Shown: positions 1-5,440 of the stretch, piece by piece
Position numbering within the stretch: position 1 is the stretch's first letter
Layout of the letters: each line of letters opens with the position of its first letter
Origin: an uncultured Clostridia bacterium
GTDB lineage: Bacteria; Bacillota; Clostridia; Christensenellales; UBA1242
DNA length: 5,682 nucleotides
NCBI GenBank assembly: GCA_946610655.1
Contig: CAMOCH010000052.1
Location: 1 to 5,682, forward strand
Reading direction: 5' to 3'
Notes under the pieces: model-generated
What the model was told of the DNA's origin: nothing
Databases searched by the model: none
What the model saw: the letters and a program-made list of their open reading frames with translations, nothing else
Program-made: the position numbers and the translations under genes

Positions 1-336
1 GTTCTTTTGGATCATAAACTTATTGAGGTGGTTGGAAGAAAAGATACAGTTGGCCACCCAGCGCTTTTTGGAACAACTGATGAATTTTTAAAGCGCTTTG
101 ACATTTCGTCAATAGATGATTTGCCAGACTACAATCAAATGCTTGAAGATATTCAAAAAATTAATCAAAGAAAAGATGACAGTTTGTATAACAATTTTGA
201 GGTAAAAACAGAAAATCCAGAAGAGGTAGAAAATAAACTTTCTCAAATTATAAAAGAAGACCCTGTGGAAGATAATGAAGAAACAGAATTTGTTGATTCA
301 AACCTAGATGATGATTTTGGTGGAGACATTTTATAA
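1..336 (+). CDS. scpB: Segregation and condensation protein B, C-terminal part (5' truncated by the window)
   Basis: The frame is open from base 1 and encodes 111 residues up to the TAA at 334-336. The gene starts outside the window, so the TTG at 7 is not its start. The piece LIEVVGRKDTVGHPALFGTT followed by DEFLKRF and DDLP is the conserved end of the second winged-helix domain of ScpB (family usually has GRP; here GHP). ScpB dimers bind the kleisin ScpA and, with Smc, form the bacterial condensin that compacts and segregates the chromosome. After the winged helix comes a tail of roughly 65 residues rich in Asp, Glu, Asn and Gln, ending DDDFGGDIL; such tails are variable in the family and probably disordered. 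The gene ends in its own terminator, so it is likely the last gene of an upstream scpA-scpB unit (scpA not visible). Confidence 0.9.
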   Translation, partial: VLLDHKLIEVVGRKDTVGHPALFGTTDEFLKRFDISSIDDLPDYNQMLEDIQKINQRKDDSLYNNFEVKTENPEEVENKLSQIIKEDPVEDNEETEFVDSNLDDDFGGDIL

Positions 337-361
337 AAGTTGAAGAAATTCAACTTTTTTT
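335..361 (+). terminator. Rho-independent terminator overlapping the scpB stop codon
   Basis: A 10-bp perfect stem pairs 335-344 (AAAAGTTGAA) with 349-358 (TTCAACTTTT) around a GAAA loop, a GNRA-type tetraloop. The T run at 355-361 is partly in the stem. The stem begins on the second base of the scpB TAA. Only two pairs are G-C, so termination may be incomplete; it nevertheless separates scpB from the downstream gene cluster. Confidence 0.8.
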
Positions 362-399
362 ATTGCATAAAATTTATCAATTAATCTCACACTTATTAT

Positions 400-954
400 A
401 TGAGGTGGATAATAATTGCGGGATTAATTTTTTTACTATTCATTATTTTAGTAAAAATGCCAGTACCTGTTAAAGTTAAAATTTATTTAAACGCAGTAGA
501 CATGAAAATGTATTATTCAATCAAACTAATAAATTTTAAAATACTGGTTGGGAAAATGGAACTAAATAGTGATGGATTTTGCGTTCAAAACACACATGAT
601 ATTTTTAGTAAAATTGATGTTAAGGATAAAAAGAAAGAGGGACTTTTTATAAAAGAAGTATTAAACCTATTAACTATCTCAAAATTCGAAACATATTTTT
701 TACTAGGGAGTGAAAATGATGCAAGTGTCACATCAATGTTGTCATCAATAATATATTCAGTTGTTGTTGCCGTTTCAGAAATATTAGCAAGCAGATATCA
801 GTGTATTCATATTTATCAGAATGTTTATCCAAGATTTGGAGAAAACGTTTTTGAAATTAGTTTAAAATCTAGTGCGCAAATTAGCATAGATAAAATTGTA
901 ACAGCAAAAATGATAGCAAACAAAAAGCATAAGGAGAATTTAAATGGAAAATAA
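400..954 (+). CDS. DUF2953 domain membrane-anchored protein (YtfI-like)
   Basis: The product is 184 residues with one N-terminal membrane helix (about residues 3-19) and a basic, Asn/Lys-rich C-terminus. The segment GSENDASVTSMLSSII (103-118), a second hydrophobic stretch at about 114-130 and the later YPRF (143-146) with a following beta-like stretch match the DUF2953 pattern, in which a G-x-x-x-A-x-x-T segment is followed by a P-x-F motif. The molecular function of the family is unknown. In Bacillus and clostridia it sits directly before ytfJ, as here, and an envelope- or spore-related role is inferred from that pairing alone. Its last 11 bases overlap ytfJ, which implies translational coupling. 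The start is uncertain: ATG 400 has no upstream ribosome binding site, and the real start may be ATT 415, which would remove five residues (MRWII) and still keep the membrane helix. Confidence 0.75.
   Translation: MRWIIIAGLIFLLFIILVKMPVPVKVKIYLNAVDMKMYYSIKLINFKILVGKMELNSDGFCVQNTHDIFSKIDVKDKKKEGLFIKEVLNLLTISKFETYFLLGSENDASVTSMLSSIIYSVVVAVSEILASRYQCIHIYQNVYPRFGENVFEISLKSSAQISIDKIVTAKMIANKKHKENLNGK
403..408 (+). promoter_or_regulatory. AGGTGG ribosome binding site lying inside the annotated start of the DUF2953 gene
   Basis: AGGTGG is the same sequence that serves rluB (2479-2484, 4 bases before its ATG). Here it lies 3 bases after the only in-frame ATG (400-402), while nothing upstream of 400 resembles a ribosome binding site. 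It is well placed for an in-frame ATT at 415 (6-base gap) or, less well, ATA at 412 (3-base gap). The TTG at 416 is out of frame and meets a stop within four codons. This site therefore bears on which start is real. Confidence 0.45.
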
Positions 955-1321
955 TAGAATAGAAGAAATAATTAGCTTTTCAATTGAAAAAATAAAAAAG
1001 ATGGTGGACACTAGTACCATCATTGGAGAAGCGATTGTTATAGATGGAAAAAAGATTATTCCAGTTAGCAAAATAACTTTGGGGCTGGTTGCAGGTGGTG
1101 GAGAATATAATGGGAAAGATAAACAAGTTGCAAAAACAAAAAATCTTCCACTTGCTGGTGGGACTGGCTCAGGGATTTCAGTTGTTCCGATTGCTTTTTT
1201 ATGTATTGATAAAGATAAAGTAAATCTAATTAAAGTTGACAATTTTGCACCACTAGAGAAGTTGTTTGAAATCATGCCAAAAGTTGCTGAGCAAATTGCC
1301 AAAATTGTAAAGGAGAAATAA
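944..1321 (+). CDS. ytfJ: GerW/YtfJ-family sporulation protein
   Basis: The 125-residue product has the full YtfJ pattern: an N-terminal helix ending in MVDTSTIIGEA (20-30), IIPVSKITLG (38-47), the glycine-rich AGGGEY (50-55), and LAGGTGSGISVVPIAFL (70-86) before a short Lys-rich end. In Bacillus subtilis YtfJ (GerW) is made in the forespore and is needed for normal germination; its biochemistry is unknown. The family also occurs in some bacteria not known to sporulate, so the gene alone does not prove spore formation. AAGGAG at 931-936, 7 bases before ATG 944, fixes the start. The gene overlaps the DUF2953 gene by 11 bases and its TAA directly abuts the dacB ATG, so the three are almost surely translated from one mRNA. 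A long antisense open frame over this gene is a shadow. Confidence 0.92.
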   Translation: MENNRIEEIISFSIEKIKKMVDTSTIIGEAIVIDGKKIIPVSKITLGLVAGGGEYNGKDKQVAKTKNLPLAGGTGSGISVVPIAFLCIDKDKVNLIKVDNFAPLEKLFEIMPKVAEQIAKIVKEK

Positions 1322-2473
1322 ATGAAATATATCAAAAATTTTATGTTTGTGGTGTTCTATATTTTGGTGGTTGCGGTTAGTAGTCTTATTATTGTTAAAA
1401 GTTTTCATATTGGAGCAAAAAAGGTATATGCCTACGACTATAACACAACGGCAGAATCAATGGCAATAATTGAAGTAAATAGTGGAAGAATAATTGCTTC
1501 AAAAGATGGAAATAAGCAGCTTCCTATGGCAAGTTTAACAAAAATAATCACAGCGATTGTGGCAATAGAAAACAATGAAAATTTGGATAAAAAACTTGAA
1601 ATACCAAAAGAAGCACATGGCATTGAGGGCTCAAGTATATATTTGCGCACTGGAGAGCATTTATCCATGAGAGAACTGCTTTTTGGGTTGATGCTCAGGT
1701 CTGGTAATGATGCAGCAACTGCTATAGCAATACTCACCAGTGGAAGTGTTGATGAGTTTATTGAAAAATGCAATGAGTTTTGCAAAAACATAGGGCTTGA
1801 AAATACAAATTTGGTAACGCCAAGTGGACTTCATGATGACAATCACTACACAACAGCAGAAGACTTGGCAAAAGTAACAGCTTATGCGCTTAAAAATGAT
1901 ATCTTTGCTGAAATTGTTTCGACCAGGTTTAAAAGAATTGATGATGAACTTGGCAAAGCAGGTTTTAGAAATTTAAAAAATAAAAATAAATTTTTAGCAA
2001 TGATGGAAGGAGCAAATGGTGTGAAGACTGGTTATACAAAAAAGGCAGGCAGATGTTTTGTTGGAAGTGTGTATAGAGAAGAAGATAATATGCAGCTTGC
2101 TTGTGTGCTCTTAAACTGTGGTCCAATGTTTGATGAGTGTCGAAATTTGTGTGCTCAGGCGCTTGATGAATATAAATTGTATGATTTAACAAATATAAGT
2201 GAAATAAAAGTAAAAATTGGTAACGACGAAATTAGTGGAAAAATCAACGATAAATTACTATATCCACTAACAAAACAAGAGTATGAAAAACTTGAAATCC
2301 AAATTAAGCCAACAATCGACAACATAGGTTCAATAAAAATTGATGAAAAGATTGGAGAATTGCTTATTTTTGTGGACAAAAATTTGATTTTGTGTGATAA
2401 TATATACAGTTTGGAAAATCACGATAATAATGCTAATGATAGTCCAATTGAAAAAATAATCAAAAATTTCTAA
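1322..2473 (+). CDS. dacB: D-alanyl-D-alanine carboxypeptidase, peptidase S11 family (PBP5*-like)
   Basis: This exported serine peptidase removes the terminal D-Ala from peptidoglycan pentapeptides and so limits cross-linking. All three active-site motifs are present and correctly ordered in the 383-residue product: SLTK (71-74, Ser71 nucleophile and Lys74), SGN (127-129) and KTG (235-237). Residues 8-25 form a hydrophobic export segment; VYA (35-37) is a possible cleavage site, though basic residues K26, K33 and K34 lie in between, so it could stay as an anchor. The region after about 290 fits the beta-rich C-terminal domain of the family, and the last residues (SPIEKIIKNF) could make a short amphipathic helix. 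AAGGAG at 1310-1315 serves ATG 1322, which abuts the ytfJ stop. Position between the scpB/ytfJ genes and rluB matches B. subtilis dacB, which acts on spore cortex; DacF is the other possible assignment. Eight cysteines are unusual for an exported protein. Confidence 0.93.
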   Translation: MKYIKNFMFVVFYILVVAVSSLIIVKSFHIGAKKVYAYDYNTTAESMAIIEVNSGRIIASKDGNKQLPMASLTKIITAIVAIENNENLDKKLEIPKEAHGIEGSSIYLRTGEHLSMRELLFGLMLRSGNDAATAIAILTSGSVDEFIEKCNEFCKNIGLENTNLVTPSGLHDDNHYTTAEDLAKVTAYALKNDIFAEIVSTRFKRIDDELGKAGFRNLKNKNKFLAMMEGANGVKTGYTKKAGRCFVGSVYREEDNMQLACVLLNCGPMFDECRNLCAQALDEYKLYDLTNISEIKVKIGNDEISGKINDKLLYPLTKQEYEKLEIQIKPTIDNIGSIKIDEKIGELLIFVDKNLILCDNIYSLENHDNNANDSPIEKIIKNF

Positions 2474-2488
2474 CAAGTAGGTGGACAA

Positions 2489-3193
2489 ATGAGAATTAAT
2501 AGATACCTTGCGAGTGCAGGTATTGCAAGCAGAAGAAAATCTGAAGAATATATAACATCAGGAAGAGTTATGGTTAATGGCAAGGTTGAAACCAACCTTG
2601 CTTTTGATGTTGCTGATAATGACGAAGTTAAAGTTGATGGAAACATTGTTTCTCTTAACGACTTTTATTATATCATGCTTCATAAACCAAAAGGCTATAT
2701 AACAACCATGAAAGATGAAAAAGGTCGTAAAACCGTTATGGACTTAATTCCAGAAGAATACGCCGGTGTTAAACCAATTGGAAGATTAGACTATGAAACA
2801 GAAGGCTTGTTAATTTTGTCAAACGATGGTGACCTTGCTCAAAAACTCACAAGTCCAATTAATGAAATTGAAAAAACATATATGGTTAAAGTTGAAGGTA
2901 AACTTCAAGAGAGTCAGCTTGCTGTTATGAGAGCTGGTGTTGTTATCGATGGCGTAAGACTTAAAAAATGCAAGATTAAAAGATTGTCAGAAGATGATAA
3001 ATTTACAAAACTTGAAGTTAAAATAACCGAGGGCAAAAACAGACAAATTAGAAAAATGTTCGATGCAGTTGGTGTAAATGTTGTGTTCTTAAAAAGAACA
3101 GCAATTCAAGATTTAAAACTTGGCAGTCTTGATAGAGGCAAGATAAGAGAATTAAGACCAGCAGAAATTATGTATTTGCAACAATTAATATAA
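2489..3193 (+). CDS. rluB: 23S rRNA pseudouridine synthase, RsuA/RluB/E/F family
   Basis: The 234-residue product has an N-terminal S4 RNA-binding domain (about 1-50, MRINRYLASAGIASRRKSEE) followed by the pseudouridine synthase fold. GRLDYETEGLLILSNDG (98-114) carries the catalytic Asp101, and the later EGKNRQIRKM (181-190) and LKRTAI (201-206) are the usual family motifs. These enzymes isomerise one uridine in rRNA; RluB makes the pseudouridine at 23S position 2605 (E. coli numbering). RsuA, RluE and RluF are close relatives, so the exact target is inferred from synteny with the B. subtilis dacB-spmAB-rluB order. AGGTGG at 2479-2484 sits 4 bases before ATG 2489, and the gene starts 15 bases after dacB. 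The length is normal for the family. Confidence 0.9.
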   Translation: MRINRYLASAGIASRRKSEEYITSGRVMVNGKVETNLAFDVADNDEVKVDGNIVSLNDFYYIMLHKPKGYITTMKDEKGRKTVMDLIPEEYAGVKPIGRLDYETEGLLILSNDGDLAQKLTSPINEIEKTYMVKVEGKLQESQLAVMRAGVVIDGVRLKKCKIKRLSEDDKFTKLEVKITEGKNRQIRKMFDAVGVNVVFLKRTAIQDLKLGSLDRGKIRELRPAEIMYLQQLI

Positions 3194-3257
3194 AAACTGC
3201 AAAATTATTATAGAAAATATTAAAAAATGGTGTAAAAATGACAAATTGGAGTAAAAG

Positions 3258-4481
3258 ATGAAAATTTGTGTGATTGGTGGTGGAGCAAGTGGCTCAGTCT
3301 GTGCAATAATGCTTGCAAGGAACGGACACCAGGTAACGTTATATGAAAAGAATGAAAAGATAGGCAAAAAATTATATATAACAGGCAAAGGCAGATGCAA
3401 TTTAACAAATGCAACAACAGGTAATGAGTTTTTGAAACATGTTGTTCATGGTAATAAATTTTTACTTTCAAGTGAAACAAGATTTAACAGTGAAGACACA
3501 ATGGCTTTTTTTGAAAGTTTGGGTGTTCCTTTAAAAATTGAAAGAGGAAATAGAGTGTTCCCTGTTAGTGATAAATCGAGTGATATTATTTCAGCGCTTG
3601 CTAGTGAACTTAAAAAACAAAAAGTTCAATTAGAATTTGGCAAAGTGGTAACAGGAATATATACCAGTAATGGTGCAGTTGCTGGAGTTGAATTAGATGG
3701 AGAGAAAATTCCGTATGACGCAGTTGTTGTTGCAACAGGTGGGAAAAGCTACGAGGCAACTGGTTCAACAGGTGATGGATACAACTTTGCACTCAGTACA
3801 GGACATAATATTATTAAACCAGTACCAAGCCTAGTTGGTGTTTGTGTTAGTGATTTAGATATTTTTGCATTGCAAGGGCTAAGTTTGAAAAATGTTGTGG
3901 TCAGTGCATTCAAAAAAGATAAATGTTTGTATAAGTCAGAAATTGGAGAAATGCTTTTTACAGACTTTGGAGTTAGTGGCCCAATTGTGCTAAGTTTATC
4001 TGCGTTTGTAAATAGAGAGGAGCCAACTGATTTAAAATTATATATAGACTTGAAACCTGCAATTAGTCAAAAAGAGTTGGAAGACAGAATAACACGAGAT
4101 ATTAATGTTTTGGGTGCAAAACAAGTTGGAACACTTTTGGAAGGTCTTCTTCCAAAAAGTATGTGTGAAATTGTTTCAAACAGGCTTGGTCTTATGCTTG
4201 CAGATAAAGCAAATCAACTTACAAAAGAAAACAGAGAAAGACTTGCATATTTGCTTAAAAATTTTGATTTGTCAGTTACTGCTTTTGAAGGTTTTAATCG
4301 TGCAGTTATAACAAGTGGTGGAGTTGATTTAAAACAAGTTTCTCCAAAAGATATGCAAAGCAAATTAGTAAAGAATTTATACTTCATTGGAGAGGTGCTA
4401 GATGTTGATGCACTCACTGGTGGATTTAACTTGCAAATTGCATTTTCAACAGCTGCTGCGTGCGCAAGCAATATTTATTAA
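3258..4481 (+). CDS. NAD(P)/FAD-dependent oxidoreductase, HI0933/YhiN (BaiN-like) family
   Basis: The 407-residue product begins with a Rossmann FAD-binding segment, IGGGASG (6-12), with Glu30 at the end of the second strand. The HI0933-family signature GKGRCNLTN follows at 43-51, and the C-terminal flavin-binding segment is IGEVLDVDALTGGFNLQIAF (377-396). It is full length for the family and cytosolic, with no signal peptide. The physiological substrate of this widespread family is not established. Database names such as aminoacetone oxidase or BaiN come from single members and should not be read as a function here. GGAG at 3248-3251, 6 bases before ATG 3258, supports the start. It lies 64 bases after rluB and 65 before plsC with no terminator in either gap. 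This flavoprotein is commonly found after rluB in clostridial genomes. Confidence 0.88.
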   Translation: MKICVIGGGASGSVCAIMLARNGHQVTLYEKNEKIGKKLYITGKGRCNLTNATTGNEFLKHVVHGNKFLLSSETRFNSEDTMAFFESLGVPLKIERGNRVFPVSDKSSDIISALASELKKQKVQLEFGKVVTGIYTSNGAVAGVELDGEKIPYDAVVVATGGKSYEATGSTGDGYNFALSTGHNIIKPVPSLVGVCVSDLDIFALQGLSLKNVVVSAFKKDKCLYKSEIGEMLFTDFGVSGPIVLSLSAFVNREEPTDLKLYIDLKPAISQKELEDRITRDINVLGAKQVGTLLEGLLPKSMCEIVSNRLGLMLADKANQLTKENRERLAYLLKNFDLSVTAFEGFNRAVITSGGVDLKQVSPKDMQSKLVKNLYFIGEVLDVDALTGGFNLQIAFSTAAACASNIY

Positions 4482-4546
4482 AAAACGCAAAATTCAATTA
4501 CAAAACAATCAAAAATATATAAAAATTATTAATATAAGGAGAAAAA

Positions 4547-5155
4547 ATGCTTTTTTTGTTAACATTTATATTGCTATATTTGCCAATAAAATTGTTTATG
4601 CCAACAAAAGTTATAGGCAAAAAAAACCTGCCTAAAAACAAACAAACTGGCTATATTTTGTGTGCAAACCACTATAGTAATTTTGATGTTATTTTGCTAG
4701 ACATAAGTTTAGGTAAAAAGATTAATTACTTAGCAAAAAAAGAGCTGTTTAAAAACAAATTTTTTGGTGGTGCGTTAACTAAACTTGGCGCAATAAAAAT
4801 TGATAGAGAAAATGCAGATGTTGTGGCCTTTAAAAATGCAATGAACGTTTTAAAAAATAAAAAACCCCTTGGAATTTTTCCAGAAGGCACAAGAAATAAA
4901 AATCTAGATACCACAAACATGAATGAAACAAAAGATGGTGCAATTATTTTTGCAGGTAAATCTGGTGTTCCAATAATTCCAACAGCGATAGCAAAAAGAC
5001 CAAAATTCTTTTCTAGAAATAAAATAATAATTGGTGATCCGTTTTATGTTGAAGCTGTTAATCCAAAAAAGATGACAAAAGAAGAAATTTCTGCAAATTC
5101 TCAAAAGTTGGCAGAAATAATAAACACTTTGCATCTTCAAATATTATCTAAATAA
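4547..5155 (+). CDS. plsC: 1-acyl-sn-glycerol-3-phosphate acyltransferase
   Basis: PlsC transfers an acyl chain to the 2-position of lysophosphatidic acid, giving phosphatidic acid, the precursor of membrane phospholipids. The 202-residue product begins with a hydrophobic membrane segment (about 2-19). It shows the four glycerolipid acyltransferase motifs in order: the catalytic NHYSNFD (41-47, HX4D with His42 and Asp47), GAIKIDR (81-87), FPEGTRN (111-117, which binds the glycerol phosphate) and VPIIPTAI (141-148). Length is at the short end of the normal range. AAGGAG at 4536-4541, 5 bases before ATG 4547, fixes the start; an overlapping upstream frame from 4402 is a shadow. It is the last gene of the cluster, and no standard terminator follows it, so transcription may run on into the structured region and the tRNA. 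Confidence 0.92.
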   Translation: MLFLLTFILLYLPIKLFMPTKVIGKKNLPKNKQTGYILCANHYSNFDVILLDISLGKKINYLAKKELFKNKFFGGALTKLGAIKIDRENADVVAFKNAMNVLKNKKPLGIFPEGTRNKNLDTTNMNETKDGAIIFAGKSGVPIIPTAIAKRPKFFSRNKIIIGDPFYVEAVNPKKMTKEEISANSQKLAEIINTLHLQILSK

Positions 5156-5172
5156 ACTTAAAAACAAAAGCT

Positions 5173-5201
5173 CAAACAAGATTGTGAAACAATGTTGTTT
5201 G
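5173..5201 (+). repeat. Long imperfect hairpin after plsC, without a T run
   Basis: CAAACAA (5173-5179) pairs with TTGTTTG (5195-5201), and ATTGT (5181-5185) with ACAAT (5189-5193), around a GAA loop, with a single G-G mismatch (5180/5194) between the two stems. It lies 18 bases past the plsC stop. The 3' side is followed by AAAAGG, not T residues, so it is not an ordinary intrinsic terminator on this strand. It may mark the 3' end of the mRNA after processing. GCTCAA (5170-5175) and TTGAGC (5224-5229) could also pair as a competing or enclosing helix. Confidence 0.55.
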
Positions 5202-5228
5202 AAAAGGAAAAACCGAATGAAAGTTGAG

Positions 5229-5248
5229 CAAATTTATTTTTAAATTTG
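5229..5248 (+). repeat. A/T hairpin, 8-bp stem with TTTT loop
   Basis: CAAATTTA (5229-5236) pairs perfectly with TAAATTTG (5241-5248). It is almost entirely A-T and has no T run after it. In such AT-rich DNA a short palindrome of this kind could arise by chance, so no function is claimed. Confidence 0.4.
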
Positions 5249-5260
5249 TGATAAAGAATT

Positions 5261-5268
5261 CGAGTTTT
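5261..5268 (+). repeat. Direct repeat copy 1 (CGAGTTTT) flanking the G+C-rich segment
   Basis: The same eight bases recur at 5407-5414, and both copies continue into GA shortly after. The two copies bracket a 138-base interval that contains the only G+C-rich noncoding stretch besides the tRNA. The arrangement would suit a target-site duplication of a small inserted element, but no terminal inverted repeats are visible and an 8-base match could be chance. Confidence 0.35.
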
Positions 5269-5270
5269 GA

Positions 5271-5380
5271 CGTGCTGGTGTGGCTCAGTTGGCGCGACGC
5301 GTTAATCAAAGTTGCCAGTGGCAAGTTTGTAGCCAAAGCGTAAGCAAACATAAGTTTGCGCCGGAAGCACCGGACACGGT
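5271..5380 (+). ncRNA. Candidate structured RNA with a tRNA-like 5' end; family not recognised
   Basis: This 110-base stretch has 60 G or C bases by eye count, against a strongly AT-rich surround. It can fold as nested helices: P1 pairs 5275-5281 (CTGGTGT) with 5367-5373 (GCACCGG), two of the seven pairs being G-U. P2 pairs 5289-5297 (TTGGCGCGA) with 5356-5364, three of the nine pairs being G-U. Inside are a hairpin TTGCC-AGT-GGCAA (5312-5324) and a helix GTTTG (5325-5329) with CAAAC (5345-5349). Bases 5274-5292 read like the first 19 bases of a threonine-type tRNA: acceptor GCTGGTG, then TG, then GCTCAGTTGG, identical over ten bases to the D-arm of the tRNA-Lys downstream. There is no matching GAGC, no T-loop and no CCA at a suitable place, so it is not a working tRNA. 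It may be a novel small RNA, a leader element or a decayed tRNA. The strand is assumed from the tRNA-like end. Confidence 0.35.
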
Positions 5381-5381
5381 C

Positions 5382-5401
5382 TACCAAACGTTTATTTGGT
5401 A
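5382..5401 (+). repeat. Hairpin after the G+C-rich segment
   Basis: TACCAAA (5382-5388) pairs with TTTGGTA (5395-5401) around CGTTTA, a perfect 7-bp stem. It lies two bases after the candidate RNA and could be its 3' end structure. It is followed by AGAAACG rather than T residues, so it is not a standard terminator on this strand. Confidence 0.45.
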
Positions 5402-5406
5402 AGAAA

Positions 5407-5414
5407 CGAGTTTT
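5407..5414 (+). repeat. Direct repeat copy 2 (CGAGTTTT)
   Basis: This is the second copy of the eight-base repeat at 5261-5268. It overlaps the first bases of the 11-bp hairpin that precedes the tRNA. Confidence 0.35.
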
Positions 5415-5440
5415 TGAAATATATAAGGAATTTCAAAAAC
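5410..5440 (+). repeat. Perfect 11-bp inverted repeat 18 bases before tRNA-Lys
   Basis: GTTTTTGAAAT (5410-5420) pairs perfectly with ATTTCAAAAAC (5430-5440) around the nine-base loop ATATAAGGA. No gene follows to use the AAGGA in the loop as a ribosome binding site. The TATAGT at 5443-5448, 10 bases before the tRNA, could be a -10 box, but no good -35 lies at the right distance. The hairpin may instead be a processing or termination signal in a transcript arriving from upstream. Confidence 0.5.

Noticed and set aside
363..399. Promoter for the DUF2953-to-plsC cluster (TTGCAT at 363-368, TATTAT at 394-399)
   Set aside because: The two boxes are 25 bases apart, too far for one promoter, and no other paired boxes stand out. 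A promoter is expected here because of the terminator before it, but I cannot place it.
940..1335. 131-codon open frame on the minus strand over ytfJ
   Set aside because: It is exactly antisense to a well-recognised YtfJ protein that has a ribosome binding site and coupled neighbours; the frame is a shadow, and its product is a low-complexity hydrophobic sequence.
5217..5243. Eight-codon mini-frame MKVEQIYF after an A/G-rich stretch, considered as a leader peptide
   Set aside because: It is too short to judge, shows no run of regulatory codons, and its end overlaps the A/T hairpin; nothing downstream looks like an attenuated gene.
5173..5248. Intrinsic terminator for plsC
   Set aside because: Neither hairpin in this interval is followed by a T run on the + strand, so standard intrinsic termination is not supported.
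5274..5385. A functional, possibly intron-containing threonine-type tRNA
   Set aside because: The D-stem partner GAGC, the T-loop (TTCGA or similar) and a properly placed CCA are all absent, so even removing an insert does not leave a cloverleaf.
5172..5387. 71-codon minus-strand frame through the structured region, starting at TTG
   Set aside because: It has no convincing ribosome binding site, no recognisable domain, and runs through several inverted repeats; the open frame is probably incidental.
5271..5404. 44-codon plus-strand open frame reading AGVAQLARR and onward, ending at TAA 5402-5404
   Set aside because: There is no ATG and no ribosome binding site. Peptides of the VAQL type are what a tRNA D-arm gives when translated, so it supports a tRNA-like origin and not a protein.
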